A stretch of 64,000 nucleotides of DNA from DASZUK01 sp963745595 (GCA_963745595.1 CAVUYB010000007.1:1-64000), one strand, 5' to 3'; numbered from the stretch's first letter, positions 28,928 through 38,443 are shown. Made by a program: numbers and translations. The notes: generated from the sequence alone by a model not told the origin.

Positions 28928-29883
28928 CCGTCCTGACCGATCCGAGTGCCCGCTCCACATCGTCCGCGGCGGACGGCGACTTCGACGTCGTCACCGGTGC
29001 GTTCGGCTACTCCGGATCGGCCATCGCCCGTCGACTGCGGTCGGCCGGCCGCAACGTCCGGACGCTCACCGGTCATCCCGACCGCAGGGCCGACGACCGC
29101 TCGATCGAGATCCGACCGCTCGACTTCGACGATCCGATCGGCCTCGAAGCGTCCCTCCGCGGCGCCGAGACGCTCTACAACACCTACTGGGTCCGATTCC
29201 CCCGCGGCACCAACGACCACCGGGCCGCGGTGGCGAACTCCCGCACGCTCTTCCACGCTGCCCGCCGGGCCGGCGTCGGGCGGATCGTCCACGTCTCGAT
29301 CACCAACCCGAACATCGCCTCCCCCTACGGGTACTTCCGCGGCAAGGCCGAGGTGGAGCGGACGCTCGCCGAGGTCGGCGTGCCCTACGCCGTCCTCCGT
29401 CCGGCGGTGCTGTTCGGCGGGTCCGGGAGCGTGCTGTTCGACAACATCGCGTGGCTGCTCCGACACTGCCCGGTCTTCGCCGTCGGCGGTCGTGGCGACT
29501 ACCGCATCCGGGCGGTCCACGTCGACGACCTCGCCGACCTCTGCGTCACCGCCGCCAGTGACCGTACCGACGCCGTCATCGACGCCGTTGGACCGGACCG
29601 CCCCACCTTTCTCGAGCTGGCGCGGATCATCCGGACCGCGGTCGGCCGCCGGACGCCGATCGTCCGCGTCCCCGGCCCGGTGGTGCCCACGCTGGCCGCC
29701 ACCCTCGGGCTCGTCCTCCACGACGTCCTCCTCACGCGGGAGGAGTACCGGGCCATGGCCGCCGGACTGGCCGACACCGACGGTCCGACCACCGGGACGA
29801 CGTCGCTCGTCGACTGGTTGCTGACCAACGGGTCGACGCTCGGCCGGACGTACGCCAACGAGCTCGACCGGCACTTCCGATAG
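28924..29883 (+). CDS. NmrA-like NAD(P)-binding protein
   Basis: A 319-residue Rossmann-fold protein of the atypical SDR/NmrA group. The dinucleotide motif is TGAFGYSGSAIARRL (GxxGxxG) near residue 25, and RIVHVSITNPN and PYGYFRGKAEVERTL with Tyr-x3-Lys follow. PYAVLRPAVLFG and a C-terminal substrate lobe complete it. The family includes quinone or NADH-ubiquinone-like reductases and redox sensors. It is translationally coupled to the TetR gene, a common ligand-response arrangement. Confidence 0.85.
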   Translation: MTVLTDPSARSTSSAADGDFDVVTGAFGYSGSAIARRLRSAGRNVRTLTGHPDRRADDRSIEIRPLDFDDPIGLEASLRGAETLYNTYWVRFPRGTNDHRAAVANSRTLFHAARRAGVGRIVHVSITNPNIASPYGYFRGKAEVERTLAEVGVPYAVLRPAVLFGGSGSVLFDNIAWLLRHCPVFAVGGRGDYRIRAVHVDDLADLCVTAASDRTDAVIDAVGPDRPTFLELARIIRTAVGRRTPIVRVPGPVVPTLAATLGLVLHDVLLTREEYRAMAAGLADTDGPTTGTTSLVDWLLTNGSTLGRTYANELDRHFR

Positions 29884-29912
29884 TCCTCCACCACGCTGGG
29901 ACCCGGCGCGGC

Positions 29913-29998
29913 CGGTCCCGGAACCCGGCCGTCATCGATCCCGGGCCAGGGCACTCGTCGGTCCCGCGACCCGACCCTCATCGGCCCCGGGCCAGGGC
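29913..29998. repeat. Two 40-bp direct repeats, 46-bp period
   Basis: Imperfect copies at 29913-29952 and 29959-29998, both beginning CGGTCCCG and ending CCCGGGCCAGGGC, with internal matches around ACCCG and CTCATCG/GTCATCG. They fill the space between the NmrA stop and the efe promoter. No ORF or clear terminator is associated. Confidence 0.7.
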
Positions 29999-30025
29999 GC
30001 GCCGTCTCTTCGATACCTCGATGGC

Positions 30026-30096
30026 TTGACACCGCCCGACTCTCAGTAGAAGGTATGCCGATATTTAGAACTTAGGGTTCCCGAATATCTGAGAGT
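30026..30096 (+). promoter_or_regulatory. efeUOB promoter region with nested inverted repeats
   Basis: A perfect -35 TTGACA lies at 30026-30031; the -10 is not obvious (candidates around 30049-30056). Two nested inverted repeats follow: ACTCTCAG (30039-30046) with CTGAGAGT (30089-30096), and GATATT (30060-30065) with AATATC (30084-30089). Their position between promoter and GTG 30102 fits an iron-responsive operator (DtxR/IdeR or Fur type), but the sequence does not match the classical IdeR box well. Confidence 0.5.
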
Positions 30097-30101
30097 AGGC
30101 T

Positions 30102-31037
30102 GTGCTACCAACGTTCGTCATCGGGCTTCGAGAGGGCATGGAGGCCGCGCTCATCGTCGGCATCGTCGCCGCGTTCCTCGGCCAGCAGGGCCGGCGGGAC
30201 GCCCTCCGACACATGTGGATCGGCGTGGCCGTCGCGGTCGCCATCTGCATCGCCATCGGCGTCGCCCTGCAGCTGATCTCCGAGGACCTTCCCCAACGGC
30301 AGCAGGAAGGGTTGGAGACGGTGGTCGGCGCCATCGCGGTCGTGATCGTCACGTACATGGTGCTGTGGATGCGGCGGCACTCCCGGGACCTGAAGCGGGA
30401 CCTGGAGGCGGCCGCGGGGTCGGCCCTCGCCCGCGGCTCCTCGCGAGCCCTCGTGGTCATGGCCTTCCTGGCGGTCCTGCGGGAGGGGTTCGAGACGGTC
30501 GTGTTCCTGCTCGCCACCTTCCACGCCAGCGGCGATGCCACCGCCAGCTGGCTGGGTGCCGTGCTCGGCATCCTCCTGGCGGTCGTCCTCGGCTACGGCA
30601 TCTACAAGGGTGGCGTCCGCATCAACCTGTCGCGGTTCTTCCGCATCACCGGCATCGTGCTCGTCGTGATCGCCGCCGGCCTGGTCATGACCGCCTTCCA
30701 CACCGCCAACGAGGCCGGCTGGGTCAACTTCGGCCAGACACCGGCCCTCGACCTGTCCTGGCTAGTCCGGACAGGCACTCCGCTGTCGTCGTTCGTCACC
30801 GGGGTCTTCGGCATCCAGCCCTATCCGACGTGGACCGAGCTGATCGCCTGGCTGGCCTATCTCGTGCCGATGCTCACGATCATGCTCTGGCCCCCGCGCC
30901 GTCCGACGACGGTGGCCTCGCCAGCTGCGCCGGCAACGGCGGACGCCGGACCCACGATCTCTGTCCATCACGGAGAACCACAACCCGAACCAGCACCACG
31001 AGGAGCGACCCACGGTGGCACCAACCCAGCCCGATGA
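30102..31037 (+). CDS. efeU: EfeU: FTR1-family ferrous/ferric iron permease
   Basis: A 311-residue inner-membrane iron permease with seven predicted helices. The two REGxE iron motifs are REGMEA near residue 10 in helix 1 and LREGFETVVF in helix 4. The C-terminal ~50 residues are polar and Pro-rich. It is the first gene of a complete efeUOB operon: EfeO is an extracytoplasmic iron-binding protein and EfeB a Dyp-type haem peroxidase. GTG 30102 is used because homology starts immediately; its ribosome site is weak. The stop overlaps the efeO start by 23 bases. Confidence 0.9.
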   Translation: MLPTFVIGLREGMEAALIVGIVAAFLGQQGRRDALRHMWIGVAVAVAICIAIGVALQLISEDLPQRQQEGLETVVGAIAVVIVTYMVLWMRRHSRDLKRDLEAAAGSALARGSSRALVVMAFLAVLREGFETVVFLLATFHASGDATASWLGAVLGILLAVVLGYGIYKGGVRINLSRFFRITGIVLVVIAAGLVMTAFHTANEAGWVNFGQTPALDLSWLVRTGTPLSSFVTGVFGIQPYPTWTELIAWLAYLVPMLTIMLWPPRRPTTVASPAAPATADAGPTISVHHGEPQPEPAPRGATHGGTNPAR

Positions 31038-32235
31038 CCCGAGACACCGACGCCTCGCCCGGTCCGGCCGCCGACCCGGCCGCGCTGGACGGGCCCGTTG
31101 GGGGCGCTGGTCGGTGGTCGCGGTCGTGGCCGGCGCGCTGGCCGGCCCGGCCGTGTTGGCCAGCCCGGTCGGGGCCGACGGCAAGACGACCACGGTGAAC
31201 GTCACGCTGACCCCACAGGGTTGCACCCCCAAGCCGGCCAAGGTGGCGACGGGCCAGATCCAGTTCAACGTCAAGAACAAGAACGCCGGTTCGGTGTCCG
31301 AGGCCGAGCTGCGCACGTCGGACCTGTCCCACATCCTCGGCGAACAGGAGAACCTGACCCCAGGCCTCTCCGGCGGGTTCGCCCTGGTCGTCCAGCCCGG
31401 CCAGTACGTCATCAACTGCCCCGGCGCGTCCCAGCAGCACGCCACCTTCACGGTGACCGGGAAGTCGAAGGCCAAGGATTGGAAATCCAACTCGGTGCTG
31501 TCCAGCGCGGTGGCGCAGTACGGCACATACATCAACCAGAACGCCGCCACACTCGTCAGCTCGACCCAGACGATGTGCAACGCCATCGCCGCCGGTAACC
31601 AGACGCTGGCCGAGGAGCTCTACCCGAAGGCCCGGATCTACTACGAGCGCATCGAGCCGGTCGCCGAGGTCTGGGGCACCCTCGACACCAGCATCGACGG
31701 CCGGATCGACAACCCGGTGACCGACCCGACCAAACTCGAGGGCTTCCATCGGATCGAAGAGATCATGTGGGACGACGACACCCTCACCGGCGCGGCCACA
31801 TTCTGCAGTCAGCTCGTCCAGCACGAGCAGCAGCTGCAACAGCTCGTCGCCACCGCGACCTACGACCCGGTGACGATGGCCAGCGGCGCCACCGATCTCA
31901 TCAACGAGGCCGCGACCGCCAAGATCTCCGGCGAGGAGGAGCGGTACTCGAACACCGACTTCATCGTCTTCGAGGCCAACGTCGACGGCGCGATGGAAGT
32001 GTTCAACCTGCTGAAGCCTGCGCTGCAGAAGACCGACCCGACGTTGGTGTCACAGATCCAGCAGCGGTACCAGACGGTCGAGAACGCCATCGCCAAGTAC
32101 CACGCCACACCCGGCTACGACACAACCGGCTACGTCGAGTACTCGACCGTGCTGACAACCCAGCGGCGCCAGCTCTCGGCCGTCGTGCAGGCCTTCGCCG
32201 AGTCGCTGTCCAAGATGTCCGGCCAGGTGTCGTGA
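31015..32235 (+). CDS. efeO: EfeO: iron uptake system periplasmic lipoprotein-like M75 protein
   Basis: A 406-residue exported protein. A basic N-terminus and hydrophobic core (WSVVAVVAGALAGPAVLASP) act as signal peptide or anchor. A cupredoxin-like domain follows at about residues 60-150 (VNVTLTPQGCTPKPAKV), then a helical M75/imelysin-like domain with the metal motif EGFHRIEEIMW (normally GxHxxE). The fused cupredoxin plus M75 layout is classic EfeO. GTG 31015 has AGGAG about ten bases upstream. The EfeB start overlaps its stop as GTGA. Confidence 0.9.
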   Translation: MAPTQPDDPRHRRLARSGRRPGRAGRARWGRWSVVAVVAGALAGPAVLASPVGADGKTTTVNVTLTPQGCTPKPAKVATGQIQFNVKNKNAGSVSEAELRTSDLSHILGEQENLTPGLSGGFALVVQPGQYVINCPGASQQHATFTVTGKSKAKDWKSNSVLSSAVAQYGTYINQNAATLVSSTQTMCNAIAAGNQTLAEELYPKARIYYERIEPVAEVWGTLDTSIDGRIDNPVTDPTKLEGFHRIEEIMWDDDTLTGAATFCSQLVQHEQQLQQLVATATYDPVTMASGATDLINEAATAKISGEEERYSNTDFIVFEANVDGAMEVFNLLKPALQKTDPTLVSQIQQRYQTVENAIAKYHATPGYDTTGYVEYSTVLTTQRRQLSAVVQAFAESLSKMSGQVS

Positions 32236-33599
32236 CCGAACCGGACGCCAGTCCGGGTGAGCCCAGTCCGGGTGGGCCCATTCTGGGTGGGAGCAGTCCG
32301 AGAGAAGGCGGCCCGGGCGAAAGCGGCTCCTCCTCCCGGGGCCCCATCTCCCGGCGCCGGTTGCTCGGTGGCCTCGGTCTGGCCGGTGCCGGTATGGCCC
32401 TCGGCGGTGCCCCGGCGGTGGCCCTCGGCCCGCTGGCCGCCCCGGCGGGTGCCGCGGGTGCCGCGGTCACCACGGGGAGCAACCCGAACCGCACCTTTCC
32501 CTTCTACGGCGACCACCAGGCCGGGATCGTCACCCCGGCTCAGGATCGGTTGGCGTTCGCGGCCATGAACGTACTGCCGGGCACGTCCCGCAGTGACCTG
32601 CGCACACTCTTGCGGGGCTGGACCGTCGCCGCGGAACGGATGACCCGGGGACAGCTCGTCGGCGAGGACACCAACCTCGACGACCCGCCGCTCGACACCG
32701 GCGAGGCCATCGGCTCGCCGGTCGGCGGTCTGACGATCACCATCGGCTACGGCCCGTCCTTGTTCGACGACCGGTTCGGCCTGGCCCAGAAGAAGCCGTC
32801 GCTCCTCGTCGACCTGCCGCCGCTCCCCAACGAGCAGCTCGACCCCGACTACGTCGGTGGCGACCTTTGCATCCAGGCCTGCTCGGACGACCCTCTCGTG
32901 GCGTTCCACGCCGTGCGGAACCTGGCCCGCCTGGGGCTCGGCGTGGTCGACTACAACTGGATGGAGCTCGGTTTCGGCAAGACCTCTTCGACTAGCACCA
33001 CCCAGCAGACCCCCCGCAACCTGCTCGGCTTCAAGGACGGCACGCGCAACATCAAGGCCCAGCAGACCGAGCTGCTCGACCAGTGCGTCTGGGTCGGTGA
33101 CCGCGCCGACCAGGACTGGATGAAGGGCGGCAGCTACCTCGTCGCCCGGCGCATCCAGATCTTCATCGAGAACTGGGACCGCGACTATCTGCAGGACCAG
33201 CAGAACGTCATCGGCCGGGCCAAGGTTACCGGCGCACCGCTCACCGGCGGCGGTGAGCTCACGACCCCGAATTTCCACGAGAAGAACGACCAGGGCCAGC
33301 CGGTCATCCCGGCCAACGCCCACATCCGGCTGGCCAGCCACGAGGAGAACGGCGGCGTCCGCATCCTGCGCCGCGGGTACTCGTTCACCGACGGCATCGA
33401 CCCCGTCCGCGGCACCCTGCTGGGCGGGCTGTTCTTCATCGCCTTCATGCAGCAGCCGCAGCAGTTCGTCACGCTGCAACAGAAGCTGGGCACGGGCGAC
33501 GCCCTGAACGAGTACATCCAGCACATCGGTAGCGGCCTGTTCGCCGTCCAAGGTGGCGTCCACCGCGGTCGGCACTGGGGCGACGGCCTGTTCGCCTGA
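32232..33599 (+). CDS. efeB: EfeB: Dyp-type deferrochelatase/peroxidase
   Basis: A 455-residue haem peroxidase, exported by Tat. SRRRLLGGLGLAGAGMALGG near residue 40 is a twin-arginine signal, preceded by an unusual Gly/Pro/Ser-rich extension. The DyP motif GFKDGTRNI is present, the proximal haem His lies in IRLASHEENGG, and the C-terminus contains QQKLGTGDALNEYIQHIGSG. EfeB is thought to oxidise ferrous iron or extract it from haem for EfeU. Overlapping start with efeO shows tight coupling. Confidence 0.9.
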   Translation: MTEPDASPGEPSPGGPILGGSSPREGGPGESGSSSRGPISRRRLLGGLGLAGAGMALGGAPAVALGPLAAPAGAAGAAVTTGSNPNRTFPFYGDHQAGIVTPAQDRLAFAAMNVLPGTSRSDLRTLLRGWTVAAERMTRGQLVGEDTNLDDPPLDTGEAIGSPVGGLTITIGYGPSLFDDRFGLAQKKPSLLVDLPPLPNEQLDPDYVGGDLCIQACSDDPLVAFHAVRNLARLGLGVVDYNWMELGFGKTSSTSTTQQTPRNLLGFKDGTRNIKAQQTELLDQCVWVGDRADQDWMKGGSYLVARRIQIFIENWDRDYLQDQQNVIGRAKVTGAPLTGGGELTTPNFHEKNDQGQPVIPANAHIRLASHEENGGVRILRRGYSFTDGIDPVRGTLLGGLFFIAFMQQPQQFVTLQQKLGTGDALNEYIQHIGSGLFAVQGGVHRGRHWGDGLFA

Positions 33600-33691
33600 T
33601 CCCTGTTCGCCTGATTGCCGTTCGCCGGTGGGATCGCCCGGCGGCCCGGTGGGGTGACCGATGTGGTGATCCGGTGTGATGAACTGGCCCC

Positions 33692-34150
33692 ATGGCCGAA
33701 ACGCTCGAGGTCTCCCGCGACGTCGCCGCTTCCGCCGACACCGTCTACGCCGCCATCTCGGACGTCACGCGCATGGGCGAGTGGTCCGAAGAGTGCGACG
33801 CCTGTTCGTGGCACGACGGGTTCGACGGTCCGACGGTCGGCGCGATTTTCGACGGGCACAACCGCAATGGCGATCACGAATGGACCACGCAGGGCAAGGT
33901 CGTCGAGGCCACGCCGGGACAGGCCTTCGCCTTCGAGTGCTCGATGTACGGCGTCCACTACTCCACCTGGGGTTACCGGATCGAGCCGATCGACGGTGGC
34001 TGCCGGGTCACGGAGTGGAGCGACGACCTGCGGCCGGCATCAGCCCTGGAGTTCAGCCGGCAGCTGTCGGGGGTCGACGACCGGGCAGCTCGGAACCGCC
34101 GTTCGATGCGCCTGACGCTCGACCGCCTGGCGGCCGTCCTCGAGCGCTGA
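33692..34150 (+). CDS. SRPBCC-family polyketide cyclase/dehydrase-like protein
   Basis: A 152-residue START/Bet v1-fold protein. The N-terminus LEVSRDVAASADTVYAAISD, then VTRMGEWSEECDACSW and the central strands GVHYSTWGYRIEPIDGGCRV, match the SRPBCC lipid- or ligand-binding cavity family. Role unknown. It starts a run of four small plus-strand genes after the efe operon and is followed after only five bases by an ABM-like gene. Confidence 0.8.
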   Translation: MAETLEVSRDVAASADTVYAAISDVTRMGEWSEECDACSWHDGFDGPTVGAIFDGHNRNGDHEWTTQGKVVEATPGQAFAFECSMYGVHYSTWGYRIEPIDGGCRVTEWSDDLRPASALEFSRQLSGVDDRAARNRRSMRLTLDRLAAVLER

Positions 34151-34155
34151 TCTCG

Positions 34156-34473
34156 GTGCCGCGGTTCGCTCAGCAGACCCGATTGGTCGCCACGAAGGGG
34201 AATGCCGACGCCCTCGTTCGAAAGTTCCTCGACGCGGTGGAGATCCAACGCGACAATCCGGCCTGCGAGCTCATGATCGCCGGACGGTCGGCGTCCGAAG
34301 AGGACGTCGTCTACGTCGTCGAAGCGTGGTCGAGCGAGGCCGAGTGGGAACAGGCACGGCACCGTGACGCAGTGACCGCCTGGGCCCAAGGGATGCCGCA
34401 ACTGGTGGCCGGTCGACCGGTGAGCGTCACGATCGACTCACTCGACGGGAAGGGCCTTCGGACCGCCGACTGA
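34156..34473 (+). CDS. Antibiotic biosynthesis monooxygenase-like protein
   Basis: A 105-residue ABM-domain (ferredoxin-like dimer) protein: TRLVATKGNADALVRKFLDAVE, then the strand with VVYVVEAWSSEAEWEQARH and the terminal PVSVTIDSLDGKG. Such proteins are putative quinol monooxygenases that need no cofactor. GTG 34156 lies five bases after the SRPBCC stop; the frame extends upstream into that gene but homology begins at this GTG. Likely co-transcribed with it. Confidence 0.75.
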   Translation: MPRFAQQTRLVATKGNADALVRKFLDAVEIQRDNPACELMIAGRSASEEDVVYVVEAWSSEAEWEQARHRDAVTAWAQGMPQLVAGRPVSVTIDSLDGKGLRTAD

Positions 34474-34521
34474 GCCGACCGCACCGGTGCCGGACAACAA
34501 AATCGAGCTAGCGTTTGCTTC

Positions 34522-34962
34522 ATGCTCCGCGTCCATCACGTCTGCTGGTGCTTCGAGCCGGAGAACGTCGACGCGGTCAAAGCGTTCTGGAAAGAACGCT
34601 TCGAGACCAAGCTCTTCGACTTCGTCCAGCCCGAGCTCGGCCTTCGCGTCCTCATCAACTGGGAAGCGGGTGTCGAGATCATCGCACCGCTTGGCCAGGG
34701 CGGCACGGCCGGTCCGCAGGTGCGGGCGCACCTCGACGCGCGAGGCGAAGGCGTCTACACCGTGGCCGTCGAGGTCGACGACCTGCCGGCGGCGACGGCC
34801 CAGGCCGAGGCGGCCGGGGCGTCGGTGACGCTCCGGGACGAGTTCGTCGTCGGCAAGGGCGACGATGCACTCGAGGTCCTGCAGATGGTATTGAGCGACG
34901 TGCTCGGGATGCGCCTGACGCTGCAGGCATGCCGTGCCCAGTCCTCGGTGATGACTGGGTGA
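34522..34962 (+). CDS. VOC-family (glyoxalase/bleomycin resistance-like) protein
   Basis: A 146-residue vicinal-oxygen-chelate fold protein. The N-terminus LRVHHVCWCFEPENVDAVKAF has the first strand with a His ligand, and YTVAVEVDDLPAATAQAEAAG opens the second beta-alpha-beta unit. A Glu ligand is likely in the last strand (ALEVLQMV). The substrate cannot be read. It follows the ABM gene by 48 bp on the same strand. Confidence 0.75.
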   Translation: MLRVHHVCWCFEPENVDAVKAFWKERFETKLFDFVQPELGLRVLINWEAGVEIIAPLGQGGTAGPQVRAHLDARGEGVYTVAVEVDDLPAATAQAEAAGASVTLRDEFVVGKGDDALEVLQMVLSDVLGMRLTLQACRAQSSVMTG

Positions 34963-35097
34963 CGCCTGGGTGACTGGGGGGTGATGGCGCGGCGGCGACC
35001 CAGTCGGCCGTCGTCGCTACCATGGCCCCTCGGGCCTGCGTGGCCGCCAACAGAGGAGCGCCGGCTCGACCGGGCTGGTCGGCAGGGGGTGTGGATC

Positions 35098-35793
35098 ATG
35101 GCCGCGGATCGTCATACCTCGCCGATGCTGCTCGGCACGTTGATGATCCTCACCGTCGTGAGCGGGTTGGTCGACGCGGTGAGCTATCTGGGGCTCGGGC
35201 ACGTCTTCACGGCCAACATGACCGGCAACGTGGTCCTCCTCGGGTTCGCCGCCGCCGGCGCACCGGGGTTCTCGGTGGCAGCCAGCCTGGCCTCGCTCGG
35301 CTGTTTCCTGGTCGGTGCGGTGTGCGCCGGACGGATGTGCCTGTACGTCCGCTCGCACCGGCGATGGCTCCTCATCGCCATGGCCACCGAAGGACTGTTC
35401 GCCGGCGGAGCCGCCGTGGTGTCGGCGACGGCCCATGGGGTGATCGGGTCGGGCTGGCCCCGGTACACCGTGATCGCGCTCATGGCCTTTGCCATGGGGG
35501 TACGCAACTCGACCATCCGCCGGCTCGCCGTGCCGGACGTGACGACCACCGTCCTCACCATGACCTTGACCGGGTTGGCCGCCGACTCTTCTCTGGCGGG
35601 AGGGAACAACCCGAAGGTGGGTCGGAGAACCTCGGCCGTCGCGGCCATGTTGATCGGTGCGTTCGTCGGCGCCCTGCTCTATCTCCACCAAGGCGCAACG
35701 CTGCCCTTGGGCATCGTTGCGGTGATCGTGCTCGTCACGGCGATCGTCTTCGCTCGCAGTGCGGGGTCACGGCAGCTCGACGCGGTCGAATAA
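35098..35793 (+). CDS. YoaK/DUF1275 family membrane protein
   Basis: A 231-residue protein with six to seven hydrophobic segments. The family hallmark segment VDAVSYLGLGHVFTANMTGN lies near residue 22, and GVRNSTIRRLAVPDVTTTVL in the middle. DUF1275 proteins are widespread and uncharacterised. The ATG at 35098 follows AGGGGG about ten bases upstream. It is separated from the VOC gene by 135 bp without further features. Confidence 0.85.
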   Translation: MAADRHTSPMLLGTLMILTVVSGLVDAVSYLGLGHVFTANMTGNVVLLGFAAAGAPGFSVAASLASLGCFLVGAVCAGRMCLYVRSHRRWLLIAMATEGLFAGGAAVVSATAHGVIGSGWPRYTVIALMAFAMGVRNSTIRRLAVPDVTTTVLTMTLTGLAADSSLAGGNNPKVGRRTSAVAAMLIGAFVGALLYLHQGATLPLGIVAVIVLVTAIVFARSAGSRQLDAVE

Positions 35794-35863
35794 CCCCGAA
35801 CGCGACGTACCGCTAGGAAGGAATCGCCCAGCGGTACGTGCGTTGTCCAGACTGCCCGGGCCG

Positions 35864-38187
35864 TTAGACCCCCGATCCGTAGAACGGCATTGTCTCGCCC
35901 GGCGGGCCGTAGGTGAACACGCCACCGTCGGAGGCCACCAGCCAGTAGCCGTCGTAGGAGTTGTTGTTGAGACCGGCGATCACCGGCTTGTTCAGCGTGA
36001 TGCTGCCGGCCGAGCCGAAGAACGGGGCGTTGTAGGAGAACACCCCGCCGTCGGAGGCGACCAGCCGGTAGCCGCTGCCGTCGGAGACCGGAGCGATGCC
36101 GACGACCGGCTTGTTGAGGTGGATGCTGCCGGTCGAGCCATAGAAGGGGGCGTTGTAGGAGAACACCCCGCCGTCGGAAGCCACCAGCCAGTAGCCGCCG
36201 GTTGTCCGGTCGAGACCCATGCCGACCACCGGCTTGTTCGAGCGTGAGGCTGCCCGTCGAGCCCTAGAACGGCGCGTTGTAGGCGAACACCCCGCCGTCG
36301 GAGGCCACCAGCCAGTAGCCGGTCCCGTTGAGGGTGGCGGTCATGCCGACCACCGGCTTGTTCAGGTGCATCCCCCCGGTCGACCCGAGGAACGGCGCGT
36401 TGAAGGCGAACACGCCGCCGTCGGCGGCCGACCAGCCAGTAGCCACCGGTCTGCCGGTCGACGGCCATGCCGACGATGGGCTGGTTGAGGTGCATGCCGG
36501 TCATCGACCCGTAGCAGGTGGCGGCGCCGAAGGCGGCGACGTCACCCTGGGCGTCGACCTCGTAGTAGCCGGTGCCGTCGTCGAGGGCGGCCGCACCCAC
36601 CACCGAGCCCGAGGGCAGGGTGGACATGCAGTTGGTCTGGGTCGGGCCCGGCGTTGTCGGACTGGCCCCCGGGAGCGTCTGGAACCACAGGTAGGCGTTG
36701 GTCGGAACCTCACCCACACCGGCGACGCCGATGCCGCTGCCGGCCACGTTCTCCAGGGCCTTGACGGCGTAGTATGCTCTTGGCGGTCTCCACCGTGGCC
36801 AAGCCCTGCGGCGAGGTCACCGGGATGACGATGACGTTCCACCACTCCGGCTGGTCACCGTTGCGGGTGGTCAGCAGGTGGTCGTGGCCGGGCAGCGGCA
36901 CGTTGTCCAAGGTGGCCGCGCTGGCGCCCCGAGCACCGAGGCCAGCCGGGAAAGGTCGATGGTGGCTGGATGATCGATGCAGGTGATGGCGCTCGAGCAC
37001 TGGTTGTAGGCGACCGGCGGTGTCGAGTACAGCGGCACCGGGATGTACAGCGGATCGATGTTGCCGTTGGTCACCGTCGGCGACGGTGGCGTCTGGTCGG
37101 CCACGCCCGGTGGCACCTTGTTCGGCGCCGCGCCGGCCTCACAGCCGGTCGACGAGGCCGCAGCACACCGAGGTGTCGCAGAAGTACGGCTCGGTGTAGA
37201 GCGCCTCCACGTCCTGGCCGTCGATCCAGTCGTCGACTGATGCCGATGTTCTGGCAGTTGGGTGCCGTGGCCCCGCAGTCGTTCTTCAGGTTGTTGAAGG
37301 TCGTACCCGGTCTCGGTCTGGTTGCGCCGAGGGGTCGGGTGTCGGAGCGGTGGCCACCGCCGCGTCCCGGAGGTGCCGTCGCGGTCAGGTTGGCCGCTTG
37401 GGCGGCCGGAACCGTGCCGGGAAGGACCTGGAAGAAGAGGAACGTGTTGGTCGGCACCGACACCGCCTTCGTGGCGGTGACGGCGGCGTTGATGGCGCTC
37501 ACACTGGTCAGGGTGCTGAACGTCGCCGGGTCGGTGGTGGCGATCACCTCGACGTTCCACCACTCCGGCAGACCGCCGTTGCGGGTGCCGACCACGTGGT
37601 CGTGGGCCGGGATCGGCACGTTCTTCACGCTTGTCGGTGACGGACTACCCGGGCAGGGCGCCGGCGATCCGGGACAGGTCGATGGTCGGAGGGTGGTCGA
37701 TGCAGGTGGCGGTGGCCGTGCACTGGGTCGCCGGCGGGTTCGCGAACAGCGGCACCGGGATGTAGAGGGTGTCCTGGTGGGTGGTGTTCCCGAGCGAGGT
37801 GCCGTCAACCGATGTTGGTGCTCGGGGTGGCCGACGGACCGGCTCCGGCCTCGCAGCCGGTCGACGCTGTCGAGCGTCACGTTGGTGTCGCAGTAGTAGT
37901 TCTCGCTGTAGAGCAGGTCGACGTTGTGTCCCGTTGTAGTAGCCGTAGGACTCCCCGACCTGGCCGCAGGTCGGGGCGTCGTTGCCGCAGTTGTACTGCA
38001 GCGGGTCGATGGTCGTCCCGGATGTGCCGCTGGGCGGCGGGACCTGGACGGCATTGGCCGTTGCCGCGCCGGCGGTCGCCCCAGCCGTCAGGCCGGTGGC
38101 GGTTAGGCCGAGCACGACGAAGAGCGCGGCCACGATGGACAGCGCCGTTCTGTTCCAAGCTGCTCGTGGACGAAGTCGTTCGGTCAT
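35864..38187 (-). pseudogene. Large secreted repeat protein with duplicated domain, frameshifted
   Basis: Starts at ATG 38187 with a signal peptide (TALSIVAALFVVLGLTATGL, cleavage after AGAATANA). Two copies of a ~160-residue domain follow, each with a CxCD-type Cys-rich start, LYIPVPL, CIDHPxTIDLSR, NVPxPxHDHxxxTRNG and PEWWNV segments and a VPTNxxLxFQxLPG end. Then come six ~42-residue repeats of the type GYWLVASDGGVFxYNAPF-GSTG-LNKPVVGM, likely blades of a propeller. At least eight shifts (e.g. near 37935, 37810, 37645, 37330, 37235, 36930, 36775, 36430) and one in-frame TAG at ~36265 break it. Function unknown; extracellular. Confidence 0.7.
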
Positions 38188-38443
38188 GGTGAACCCCTCT
38201 CTCCAACGGGCCCGCGGGATGCGGCCCGACCGATGGGTACACACTCGGCGCGCTGCAATGCCGTCGATGACGATCGTTGCCGCAACGCGCCTCCAGCCAA
38301 CCCCATACGAAGCGTTCTTCGGTGACCGGGACGGTCGCGGATGACCATCCGTCGAACTTTCGTCGAAAGGTTGATGGCACCCGGCGACCGGTCGCCGGGT
38401 CGCGACGTCATCCACCGCCCGCCTTCGCGTCGAAGAACGGCCG

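Noticed and set aside
33588..33615. 13-bp direct repeat CTGTTCGCCTGAT at the efeB stop
   Set aside because: Real but probably a simple local duplication of the last codons; no functional hint.
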